A stretch of 64,000 bases of DNA from VAZQ01 sp963817015. Lineage in GTDB: Bacteria; Pseudomonadota; Alphaproteobacteria; Rhizobiales; Xanthobacteraceae. Under the pieces are notes generated by a model. The model made no database searches. It saw only the letters and a list, made by a program, of their open reading frames with translations, and had not been told where the DNA came from. The stretch lies in NCBI GenBank assembly GCA_963817015.1, contig CAWFMV010000019.1, forward strand, positions 558,001 to 622,000, given 5' to 3'. Each line of letters opens with the position of its first letter. Position 1 is the first letter of the stretch. Shown piece after piece: positions 17,865 to 26,755 of the stretch. A program made the translations under genes and the position numbers.

Positions 17865-18703
17865 ATGGACGGGGAGCACGCCCCACAGCCTGAAGTCATC
17901 CGCCGCCATTCGCTCGCGGTGCGGCTGACGCATTGGCTCAACGTCGTCTGCCTCGCGATGCTGTTGATGAGCGGGCTCGCGATCTTCAATGCGCATCCGC
18001 TGCTCTACTGGGGCCACACCGGCTACCGCGGCATGCCGTTTGTGTTCGGGATCGGCGCCAAGACCGAAGACGGCCGCGCCGTCGGCGTCACCCGGATCGC
18101 CGAGCGTGGACTTCGAAACGACCGGCGTGCTCGGGGTCTCCTATGACGGCGACGGCCGCGCGCTGCGGCGCGCGTTTCCGCCCTGGCTGACGCTGCCGTC
18201 GAATGCCGAGCCTTGCGCTCGCGCGCGACTGGCATTTCCTGCTGGCCTGGCTGTTCGTTCTCAATGGTGCGGTCTATCTCGGCTTCAGTCTGCTCAGCGG
18301 CCATGTCCGGCGCGATCTCCTGCCGGGCGCGAAGGAGCTGCGGCCACGGCATATCGGCGGCGTGATCCTTGGCCACCTGCGGCTGCGCTTCCCGCGTGGC
18401 GAGGAGGACCGCCGCTACAACGTGCTGCAGAAGCTCACTTACCTCGCGGTCGTGTTCGGGCTGTTGCCCGTGATGGTGCTGTCAGGGCTCACCATGTCGC
18501 CGGCCGTGACGGCGGCGGCGCCGTTCCTGTTCGATCTGTTCGGTGGCCGCCAGTCGGCGCGAACCATTCATTTCATCACCGCGAACCTGCTGGTGCTGTT
18601 CGTGCTGGTGCACATCATCCTGGTGCTGCTGTCGGGCGCCTTCAACCGCCTGCGCGCGATGGTCACCGGCCGCTACGTGATCCGCCCGGAGCGCACCCCA
18701 TGA
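17865..18703 (+). CDS. Cytochrome b/b6-domain membrane protein, two frameshifts
   Basis: Di-haem cytochrome b561-type membrane anchor of about 280 residues. Helix 1 reads HSLAVRLTHWLNVVCLAMLLMSGLAIF with the first haem-ligand His (RLTHW). Later helices (WHFLLAWLFVLNGAVYLGF, LTYLAVVFGLLPVMVLSGL, HFITANLLVLFVLVHIIL) supply further His. The frame changes near 18100 and again near 18200. Its stop overlaps the ATG of the molybdopterin oxidoreductase (ATGA), so it is the likely electron partner of that enzyme, as MsrQ is for MsrP, though it is not an MsrQ homologue. Confidence 0.87.
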
Positions 18704-19500
18704 GACGTCATCTCTTGAATCGGCCCGCTCGCCTCCTCTCCCGCCGCCAGCTGCTCACCGCCGGCGTGGCCACGGCTGGCAGCGCGCTGCTCACTGGCTG
18801 CGACGACATCGCGGGCGGGCCGCCGTTCCGCGCTGCGCTCGATTTCGGCGAGATGCTGTCGCTGCGGCTGCAGCGGCTGCTGCTCGCCCGCCAGCCGCTG
18901 GTGCGCGAATATGCGCCCACGCTGATCTCGCAGGACTTCCCGCCCAACGGTACCGAGATGCCGTCAGGCTTTGCCTATTTCGAGCTGATGATCTCGCAGT
19001 TCGCGCGTTGGCGGCTGACGGTCGATGGCCTGGTGGACAATCCGCTGTCGCTCTCGCTCGCCGAGCTCAAGGCCATGCCGGCGCGCACGCAGGTCACCCA
19101 GCACAATTGCGATGAGGGCTGGACCGCGATCGGGCAGTGGACCGGCGTGCCGCTCGCGAATGTGCTGCGCCAGGCCGGGCTGAAGCCGGAGGCGCGCTAC
19201 ATCGTCTTCCATTGCCTCGACGAGATGGTGCGCACCTCCGACCGCAGCGGCTTCTATTACGAAAGCATCGATTTGTTCGATGCCTTCCACCCGCAGACCA
19301 TCCTGGCCTACGAGATGAATGGCTCTTCGCTGCCGGTGCGCCACGGCGCTCCGCTGCGGCTGCGGGTCGAGCGCCATGTCGGCTACAAGCACGCCAAGTT
19401 CATCACCCGCATCGAGGCGGTCGAGCGGCTCGGCCGCATCGGACGCGGCAAGGGCGGCTTCTGGGAAGACCGCGGCTACCAGTGGTACGGCGGGATCTGA
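18700..19500 (+). CDS. Molybdopterin-dependent oxidoreductase of the sulfite-oxidase/MsrP family
   Basis: 266 residues. The N-terminus has a twin-arginine-like SRRQLL followed by a hydrophobic stretch and a lipobox-like LLTGC, so it may be a Tat-exported lipoprotein. The molybdenum-domain core carries the cysteine ligand in QHNCDEGWTAIGQWTGVPL, and YIVFHCLDEM and VRHGAPLRLRVERHVGYKHAKFI are typical of the family. Co-translated with the cytochrome b gene. The substrate is unknown: a periplasmic oxide reductase or sulfite-type dehydrogenase is possible. Confidence 0.9.
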   Translation: MRRHLLNRPARLLSRRQLLTAGVATAGSALLTGCDDIAGGPPFRAALDFGEMLSLRLQRLLLARQPLVREYAPTLISQDFPPNGTEMPSGFAYFELMISQFARWRLTVDGLVDNPLSLSLAELKAMPARTQVTQHNCDEGWTAIGQWTGVPLANVLRQAGLKPEARYIVFHCLDEMVRTSDRSGFYYESIDLFDAFHPQTILAYEMNGSSLPVRHGAPLRLRVERHVGYKHAKFITRIEAVERLGRIGRGKGGFWEDRGYQWYGGI

Positions 19501-19522
19501 CCGGCGCTGCGTTCAGCGACCC

Positions 19523-20155
19523 TCATTGAAAACGCTCATTGAACATGAGCTGTTTCACCCGCCACTGCAGGAATTCCTCGTAGAGCGACTTCTGCCACTC
19601 GGACTGCTGGTCGGAGGGGGTGGCGACTTCCTTGTTTTCAGTCGCCTCTCTGGCGGACTCGGGCAATTGCTGCGCGCGGGCGGCCTTGCTCTCCGTGCGC
19701 TCCGCCGTAGCGGCGCGCCGCTTGGGCGGGGGTGGGGCTTCGTTTGCGGCCGGCTCGCGCGTCTCGGTGGTCGGCGCGCTCGAGCCAGTCAGGGCGTTGA
19801 ACGTCGCGGCGAACCACGACGTGACGGATGAATTATTCTCCGCCGGTGCCGCGACTTCGACCGGTGCGGCGCGCGACGGCGTCGCGGCTACGTCACGGGT
19901 CACGCGCGAGCGCGTGGCGTGCGCTACACTTGTTGGCCGCGGCCGCGATTTCCCGCCGACTTTTTTGAGATACCAGCAGTGCTGCTTCGTCGTTTGGTTA
20001 ATACGGTAGTTCCAATGGGTGCCCGGGCCCGATTCTCGATTGGGTGCAGCGAGACACCCGGAGGCTGCGTATGCGCTGCCGTTGAGCGTGCTTGCAAACA
20101 AACCGACGAGGACGCCGATCGCCGCGCCGATCGGCAAACTAATTCTCTTCGACAT
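19523..20155 (-). CDS. Exported hypothetical protein with low-complexity linker
   Basis: 210 residues from the ATG at 20155 with a GGGGGAG eight bases upstream. Signal peptide SLPIGAAIGVLVGLFASTLNGSAYA, then a small Cys-containing motif (GCLAAPNRESGPGTHWNYRINQTTKQHCWYL) of the type seen in rhizobial surface or periplasmic proteins, a long Ala/Pro/Arg linker (about 70-175), and a helical end EWQKSLYEEFLQWRVKQLMF. Function unknown; convergent with the molybdoenzyme operon. Confidence 0.75.
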   Translation of the reverse strand: MSKRISLPIGAAIGVLVGLFASTLNGSAYAASGCLAAPNRESGPGTHWNYRINQTTKQHCWYLKKVGGKSRPRPTSVAHATRSRVTRDVAATPSRAAPVEVAAPAENNSSVTSWFAATFNALTGSSAPTTETREPAANEAPPPPKRRAATAERTESKAARAQQLPESAREATENKEVATPSDQQSEWQKSLYEEFLQWRVKQLMFNERFQ

Positions 20156-20483
20156 TGTCCCAACTCCCCCTTCAACGCCCCATCGCCAATGCTCGAAATG
20201 CCTGAATGATTTTGCACTCCATTGACGATCCCGTTGATCCGACGAGAGTTTTTTGATTCTGATTGGGGCCTCAGTGCGCTGCAAATGGGGCATTTCGATC
20301 GGGCTCGGCCGCGAAAATGCCCGACAGGTTAAGAAGCAGGAGTGCTCACGGCGGTATGGAATTGCGGACTCGAAAAATACCGCAGAAATCTTCATAGCGG
20401 CATCAAGCCGCTAAAGGCGTCCGTGTGAAATTTACTGTGTGAAACCTGATGGCGATCTGAGCTGTGGGCCGTTCAGCTATGCC
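20156..20483. other. Gap of about 330 bases with no supported gene
   Basis: This is the promoter side of the exported protein gene and the downstream side of the dehydrogenase gene at 20484. Its base composition is less GC-rich than the neighbouring genes. I see no terminator with a T tract and no convincing open frame. Confidence 0.45.
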
Positions 20484-21386
20484 TCAGCTAGCCCTGGGTT
20501 TTCGCCTGCGCACGCGCGCCTTCTTTTCCAACACGGCACAGACGGCGGCGGTATCGTGCATCGCATGGCCGCCTGCGAGCGCGGCCTGGTAGACCGGCCG
20601 GGTGGCTGCAAACAACGGCACGGGGGCACCGATCTTCTTCGCAAAGTCGCCGATCACCTGCATGTCTTTCTGCCAGATCGCGATCTTCATGGTGGCGTCG
20701 TCGTAGCGGCCCTTGACCATCATGGGGGCGCGCAGCTCGAACACGCGCGAATTGCCGGCGCCGGCGGTGACCATGTCGTGGATGACCTGCGGGTCGAGCC
20801 CGGCCTTCATGCCGAGCACCATCGCTTCCGCCGCCGCCACGTTGTTGATCGCGACCAGAAGATTGGCGACGTATTTCATGCGGCTGCCGTTGCCGAAGTC
20901 GCCGAGGTCGTGGGTTGCGCGCGAGATGTCGGCGAGCAGCGGGCGCACCTTGCGGATCGCCTTGGGGTCGCCGCTGGCGTAGATGATGATGTCTTTGACG
21001 CGCGCCTGCGCGCCGGTGCCGCTCACCGGGCAATCGAGCAGGGTGTGTCCGGCTTTGGCGAGCGCGCGCTCGGCCTTGAGCTTGTCGTCGAGCCCGAAGG
21101 TGCTCGCCTCGATCACGACGCGGCCTGGGGCCTTGGCGGCGATGATCGCCTTGACGGTGTCGTGCAGGGCGCGCGGGCTCGGCAGGCTGGTGATGATCGT
21201 GGTGGCTTTGGCCGCCACTGCGGTGGCATCGTCCACGATCTCGACGCCCGCCTTGGCGAGGGCCCGCCGTCGCTTGGCATCGAGGTCGTAGCCGATCACC
21301 CGCCAGCCGGCGGCGGCGAGGTTCTGCGCGAACGCGCCACCCATGATGCCGAGGCCGATGACCCCGACCGTACCCTTTGCCGCCAT
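20484..21386 (-). CDS. NAD(P)-dependent beta-hydroxyacid dehydrogenase
   Basis: 300 residues of the 3-hydroxyisobutyrate dehydrogenase family. The nucleotide fold starts at VGVIGLGIMGGAFAQNLAAAG, DCPVSGTGAQA is the substrate-binding DxPVSGG segment, and the catalytic Lys lies in GNGSRMKYVANLLVA. The C-terminal all-alpha domain is complete. It oxidises a beta-hydroxyacid or reduces a semialdehyde. Divergent from a second member of the same family at 21508, with about 120 bases between them. Confidence 0.93.
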   Translation of the reverse strand: MAAKGTVGVIGLGIMGGAFAQNLAAAGWRVIGYDLDAKRRRALAKAGVEIVDDATAVAAKATTIITSLPSPRALHDTVKAIIAAKAPGRVVIEASTFGLDDKLKAERALAKAGHTLLDCPVSGTGAQARVKDIIIYASGDPKAIRKVRPLLADISRATHDLGDFGNGSRMKYVANLLVAINNVAAAEAMVLGMKAGLDPQVIHDMVTAGAGNSRVFELRAPMMVKGRYDDATMKIAIWQKDMQVIGDFAKKIGAPVPLFAATRPVYQAALAGGHAMHDTAAVCAVLEKKARVRRRKPRAS

Positions 21387-21507
21387 AGCGCGATCCCTCG
21401 TTGTTGCGCGGCGGCACTCTAATCAGTACGCCGGAGCCGTCGTAAAGGTCTTTTTAGTGCTGACGGCTTCGCCTATCGTCGCGCCGGTTCACGGACAAGG
21501 AGCGGAC

Positions 21508-22396
21508 ATGAAAGTCGGGGTCGCCGGTCTCGGCATGATGGGCGCGGCGATCGCGCAGCGGCTGATCGAGCTCGGCCACACGGTGACGGTCTGGAATCGC
21601 AACGCCGACAAGGTGAAGCCGGTTGTTGCGGCCGGGGCGAGTGCCGCGGCGACGCCTGCCGCGGTCGCTAGCGCGCTGCGAGGTGATCATCACCATCCTG
21701 ACTGACGCTGCGGCGATCGATGCAGTCTATGGCGGGTCCGAGGGACTGCTGGCCGGGGACGTGCAGGGCAAGCTCTTCATCGAGATGAGCACGGTGCAGC
21801 CTGCGACCGAGCTCGCGCTCGCCGACAAGGTGCGTCGCAAGGGCGCAGCCTTCGTCGAATGCCCGGTTGGTGGCACCACCGGCCCGGCGCGGCAGGGCCA
21901 GCTGATCGGGCTTCTCGGCGCCGAGCCGGCCGACGCCACGCGGGTGGAGCCGCTATTACGCCAGATGTGCCGCCGCCTCGAGCATTGCGGACCGGTCGGC
22001 GCCGGCTCGACCATGAAGCTTGCGATCAACCTGCCGCTGATGGTGTCCTGGCAGGCCTTCGGCGAGGCGTTCGCGCTCACCCGCGATCTCGGTGTCGACC
22101 CGGAACGACTGCTCAGCCTGTTCACCGACATTTCGGCTGCCACCAATGCCATCAAGGCACGCGCCGCCATGATCGCGGCTGAGCTCAAGGGCGCGGGCGG
22201 CGGTAGCGTCACCTTCACCATCGATTCCGGCGCCAAGGATCTGCGCACCATGGCGGCCGAAGGCCGCGCCCGAGGTCTTGAGCTGCCACTCACCGAGCGC
22301 GCCGCCCAGTGCTTCGAGGAGGCGAGCCGCAGCGGCTGGGGTGCCCGCGACGGATCGGCGGTCACTGCTTACTGGTCGAAACGCGGCAAGTCGTGA
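21508..22396 (+). CDS. NAD(P)-dependent beta-hydroxyacid dehydrogenase, frameshifted
   Basis: Second hydroxyisobutyrate-dehydrogenase-like protein of about 295 residues. Start MKVGVAGLGMMGAAIAQRL. The frame breaks near 21680 with what looks like one extra C between ASA and CEVIITILTDA; the rest (ECPVGGTTGPARQGQLIGLL, GAGSTMKLAINLPLMV with the catalytic Lys, and the C-terminal helices) is intact to the TGA at 22394-22396. Divergent from the related gene at 20484. Confidence 0.9.
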
Positions 22397-22450
22397 TAGG
22401 CGCGGCTGGCCTTTGTATTCATCCTCGCCGCAACAGTTTTGGAGAGTCCC

Positions 22451-22894
22451 ATGCTGCCACTCACGCTCGCGCAAGCCTCAACCATCGTCGACGCCGCGCT
22501 CCAGGCCGGGCGCGAGCACAAGTTCATGCCGCTGTCGGTCGCGGTGCTCGACGCCGGCGGGCATCTGGTCGCATTCAAGCGTGAGGACAAGTCCGGCATC
22601 CTGCGTTTCGACATCGCGTTCGGGAAGGCCTGGGGCGCGCTCGGCATGGGGCTCGGCTCGCGCACGCTCTCCGGCCGCGCGCCCAAGCAGCCGGCATTGT
22701 TCACGGCGCTTGCCGCTGTGAGCGACGGGCGGCTGGTGCCGGTCCCGGCCGGCGTCCTGATCCGCGACAAGGATGGCGACGTGATCGGCGCGGTCGGCAT
22801 CTCCGGCGACACCGCCGATAACGATGAGATATGTGCCATCGCCGGGGTTCAGGCCGCCGGCCTCACGCCCGATCCCGGCAAGGAGCCGACCTGA
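22451..22894 (+). CDS. GlcG/HbpS-like haem-degrading domain protein (DUF336)
   Basis: 147 residues covering one DUF336/GlcG domain: LTLAQASTIVDAALQAGREH, then SVAVLDAGGHLVAFKRED, then VGISGDTADNDEICAIAGVQAAGL. Members bind haem or cobalamin and often sit in 2-hydroxyacid or aromatic catabolic clusters. The ATG at 22451 follows GGAGAG; an upstream in-frame TTG would add four residues. It probably belongs with the plus-strand dehydrogenase and peptidase genes. Confidence 0.9.
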   Translation: MLPLTLAQASTIVDAALQAGREHKFMPLSVAVLDAGGHLVAFKREDKSGILRFDIAFGKAWGALGMGLGSRTLSGRAPKQPALFTALAAVSDGRLVPVPAGVLIRDKDGDVIGAVGISGDTADNDEICAIAGVQAAGLTPDPGKEPT

Positions 22895-23017
22895 TCGGGT
22901 GCAAGTCACTTGGTGCAAGCCATTCGCAACGCTGTCGATTGACCCGGCAGCAGCCGCCCGGCTAGGAGTTGGGCGACACATTGCGGCGCGCACGCGCTGA
23001 ACGAGGGGAGAGCGTTG

Positions 23018-24287
23018 ATGGGTGCGAATTTCGGCATCGCCGGCTTGGACTGGCAGCAGCGGATCAACTGGGACCGCATGCGCAAGTACCGGACCGAGCG
23101 GGCGCGGGAGATGATGAAGAAGCACGGCCTCGGCGCCGTGCTCTGCATGTATGACGAGAACGTGCCGCTATCTCACCGGCACGCTGACGCCGGGCTGGAA
23201 CAGGCTCAAGCCCGGGCTGCGCTACGCGCTTCTGTGTGGCGACGGCGCGCCGGTGCTGTTCGAGCAGGGCGACCTCGGCTTCCAGATCGAGCGGCATTCG
23301 CCCTGGATCCCGAAGGAAAACGTTCGGCACTCCTTCGCGTGGATCAAGGGCGCGGCCGGACCGGCCTCGACCCAGCAGGTGAACAAATTCACCAAGGCCA
23401 TCCTTGAAGAGATGAAGCGGCACGGCGTTGCCGGCCAGAAGCTCGGTGTCGACTTCGTCGACATCAACATGATCAACATCTTCAAGGAGAACAACATCAA
23501 CTGGGTCGACGGCATGTCCCCGATGATGGAGGCGCGCGCGGTCAAGAACGTCGACGAGCAGGAATGCTTCCGCATCGTCGGCGCGATCGGCGACGCGACG
23601 CACTGGGAGTGCATGAAGTTCCTGCGCCCCGGCATCACCGAGAACCAGGTCACCGCGCACCTGATGCACTACCTCTACTCGATCCCCGGCATGGAGGACG
23701 TCGAGGACGTGATCGTGTCGTCCGGCCCGAACACCTGGCCGAACTGGCGCAACTTCTCCGACCGCATCATCCAGCCCGGCGACATCGTGTTCATGGATTT
23801 GGCCGCGCTCACCTGGAACGGCTACAAGTCCTGCTATTACCGCACCTATTGCGTCGGCAAGGAGCCGTCGCAAGAGCAGAAGGACACCTACAAGGAAGCG
23901 CTCGGCTGGCTCTACGACTCGATCGGCGCCGTGAAGGTCGGCGCCACCACGCGCGACATCGCGCTGAAGTGGCCATCCGCGATGGAGACCTGGGGCTACG
24001 AGGACGAGGACCAGGCCGCCGCCAATCTGTGGGGCCATGGCCTGGGCCTCGCGCAATACGATCCGCCGGTGATCTCGCGCATCTGGTCGCTCGACCATCC
24101 GATCGACATCAAGGAAGGCATGACGTTCGCGCTCGAGACGCAGCACGGCAAGCGCTTCCGCTACGGCGTGCGCATCGAGGAGATGCTGATCGTGCACAAG
24201 GAAGAGATCGAGATCGTCTCGAACTTCCCGGTCAAGCAGATCACGGTGGTCGATCCGCTGCCGGGCTACGGCGATCATGTGAAGTGA
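23018..24287 (+). CDS. M24-family metallopeptidase-like protein, frameshifted near the start
   Basis: Creatinase/aminopeptidase-P fold of about 420 residues. The frame breaks at about 23163, where one extra base follows MYDENV; the continuation RYLTGTLTPGWNRLKPG is normal. Of the five M24 metal ligands, the first Asp (VFMDLAAL), the His (GHGLGLAQYDPP) and the two Glu (ALETQHG, RIEEML) are present. The second Asp is replaced by Cys in GYKSCYYRT, as in a subgroup of uncertain activity. It may act on a small amide or sulfonium compound rather than a peptide. Confidence 0.88.
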
Positions 24288-24310
24288 CGCGCGAGACGCG
24301 TTGCGGAATC

Positions 24311-24424
24311 GTAGCCGGGATGGAGCGAAGCGACATCCGGGAAAAACATCAAGGTCGATCCCGGATGTCGCCATAGCGCGTCCAAAGACGCGCGTAAACG
24401 CGCTTATGGCTCCATCCGGGCTAC
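24311..24424. repeat. Palindromic dispersed repeat (GTAGCCGGGATGGAGC family)
   Basis: The left end GTAGCCGGGATGGAGCGAAG and the right end GGCTCCATCCGGGCTAC are imperfect inverted copies, and an inner pair of ATCCGGGA/TCCCGGAT also pairs. The element of about 114 bases lies between two plus-strand genes. Sequences of this type are well known as short dispersed elements of Bradyrhizobium-like genomes. Confidence 0.7.
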
Positions 24425-24469
24425 ACGCCAGACATCGCAATGCCTGCGATGTGTCTGCGGCCAAGAGAC

Positions 24470-25759
24470 ATGAGCGATATGCAATTTCTCATCCCGCTCG
24501 ATGCGCCTGGCGCGACCGACCCCGAGCGCGTCGGGCCGAAGGCCGCGAACCTCGCGGCGCTGGCGCGCGCCGGGCTTGCCGACGCCCGGCGGGTTCGCGC
24601 TCACGGCCGATGCCTATCGCCGGCAGATCGCGCATCTCGGGCTTGGCGGAGGCGGTCGCGAGCTATGCCGACGCCGACACGCGGCAGCAGCGCCGGCTCT
24701 CGGTCGAGATCCGGCTCAAGCTCTATCAGGAGCCGATCGCGCCGGAGATTCTCGCTCCGCTGATCGACGCCTGGCGCGCGCAGCGCGCGGCGAGCGGGCA
24801 GGGCGGTGCGATCCGCTCCTCGGCGCTGATCGAGGATCGCGCCGGCGCCAACTTCGCCGGCCAGTTCGAAAGCTTCCTCGGCATCGTCGACGAGGCTGAG
24901 TTTCTCACCGCGGTGCGCGCCTGCTGGGCGGCGCTGTGGACCACCAATGCACGCCGCTACATGGACAACCACGGACTCGATCCGGCCGGAACCGCGATGG
25001 CGGTGCTGATCCAGCCGATGGTCGCGGCGCGCGCGTCGGGCGGCGGCTTGAGCGAGACCGCCGAAGGCCAGATGCTGATCAGCGCCACCTGGGGGCTCGG
25101 CTCTGCGATCGCGCAGGGCGAGGTGGTGCCCGACCGCATCGTGCTCAGCCGCCAGGGCTTCGTGCGCACGATCGAGGCCGGCCGCAAGGATCACCGCGAG
25201 ACCTGCGGACACATGGGCACGGCGCCGGAGGCGGTGCCGAAAGAGCTTGCGCGCGAGCCCTGTCTCGACGCCGGGCAGGCGGTGACGCTCGGGCGCCTCA
25301 TCCGCAAGGCCGAGGCGCTGATGGGCATGCCGGTCGAGATCGAATGGGCGCTCGACGACGAAGGCTTCAAGCTCCTGCAGGCGCGGCCGCTGCATGTCCA
25401 GCCCGCGCATGTGCCGGACGAGATCTGGCTGCAGCATCCGGAATCAACGGCCATCCCGGCCGGCATCGGCTGGGGTTCCGGCCGCGCCGTGGTGGTGAAC
25501 TGCGAATGCGAGCTGTCGCGCGTCGCGCCCGGCGACATCCTGGTGACGCAAGGTCGCGGGGCCGGCGCTCAGCCACATCCTGCCGCGCGTCGCCGGCGTC
25601 GTGGCGGAGCTCGGCGGCTCGACCTCGCATCTCGCTTCGCTCGCGCGCGAGCGCGGCATTCCGATGGTGCTCGGCGTGCTCGACGCGACGCGCCGCATCC
25701 CCGACGGCTCGCAGGTCGCGGTCGACGGCGTCGCCGGCATCGTGCGGTGGCTGCGCTGA
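24470..25759 (+). pseudogene. Short PEP-synthase-like protein (ATP-grasp plus phosphohistidine domain), three frameshifts
   Basis: Start MSDMQFLIPLDAPGATDPERVG at 24470. The pyruvate-phosphate-dikinase-type ATP-grasp domain follows (GLPTPGGFALTADAYRR, AIRSSALIEDRAGANFAGQFES, TWGLGSAIAQGEVVPDRIVL, VEIEWALDDEGFKLLQARPL). The last part is the swivelling phosphohistidine domain with its catalytic His in LGGSTSHLASLARERGIPMV. The frame changes near 24575, 24640 and 25555. The joined protein is only about 430 residues and has no PEP-binding TIM barrel. The stop overlaps the ATG of the next gene. Listed as a pseudogene because of the breaks, though sequence error is likely. Confidence 0.8.
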
Positions 25760-26754
25760 TGGCCACGAATCCGCCCAGGCCGCGCATCTTCGTCACCCAG
25801 CCGGTCGCCGAGAGCGCGCTCGAGCGTCTGCGCGCGGTGGCGAGCGTGAAGGTCAATCGCGGACGACAGCCGGATCATTCCCAAGACGGCGCTGATCGCC
25901 GCCGTGAAGAAAGCCGACATCCTGTTCTGCCTGCTGCACGACAAGATCGACCACGCGGTGATCGCCGCCAATCCGAAGCTGCGCCACATCGCGGCGCAAT
26001 CGATCTCGCCCTCGAACATCGACGTCGCCGAAGCGACCGCGCGGCGCATTCCCGTCACCGTGGTGCCGCCGCTCACTACCGAGGCGACCGCCGATCTCAA
26101 TTTCGGCCTGATGCTCGCGGTCGCGCGCCGCATGGTGGAAGGCGACCGCCTGGTGCGCGCCGGCAAGTTTCCCGGCGGGCAGTCGCGCCATCTGCTCGGC
26201 TCGTTCGTCTGGGGCAAGACCATCGGCCTGATCGGCGGCGGCGGGCTGATCGGCAAGGCGGTGGCGCGGCGCGCGCACGGCTTCGGCATGCGCGTGCTCT
26301 ACTGGACGCCGCGGCGCAAGCCGGAAGCCGAGGAGCGCGAGGCCGGCCTCACCTACGTGCCGCTCGATGAGTTGCTGCGCGAATCCGACTTCGTTTCGCT
26401 GCACCCGCCGCTCAACGCGCAGACGCGCCACCAGATCGGCGCGCGCGAGCTGGGCTGATGAAGAAGACGGCCTTCCTCATCAACACCGCGCGCGGCCCGA
26501 TCGTGGACGAGGCGGCGCTGGTGCGCGCGCTCAAGGGCAAGAAGATCGCCGGCGCCGGCCTCGACGTGTTCGAGCACGAGCCCAAGGTGTCACCCGAGCT
26601 GAAGACAATGAAGAACGTGGTGATCATGCCGCATCTCGGCAGCGCGACCATCGAGGTGCGCGAGGAGATGGCCAACATCGTGGTCGACAATATTCTGGCG
26701 CTGCTCGAGGGCCGGACAGCCGCCGAACATCGTCAATCCGGAGGTCCTGGCTGA
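25759..26754 (+). CDS. D-2-hydroxyacid dehydrogenase, several frameshifts
   Basis: NAD-dependent 2-hydroxyacid dehydrogenase of about 330 residues. Start MATNPPRPRIFVTQPVAES at 25759 overlaps the preceding stop. The frame breaks near 25860, near 26450 and near 26715. Across them the fold is whole: the HDKIDHAVIAANPKLRHIA region, Rossmann GLIGGGGLIGKAVARRA, catalytic Arg in NTARGPIVDEAALV, Glu in DVFEHEP and His in MPHLGSAT. The exact end is uncertain because the last part (expected PPNIVNPEVL) is in a different frame. Confidence 0.82.
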
Positions 26755-26755
26755 C

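Noticed and set aside
23064..24464. Long minus-strand frame of about 466 codons opposite the M24 gene
   Set aside because: High-GC shadow frame of a protein with clear family motifs; no start signal or homologous motif.
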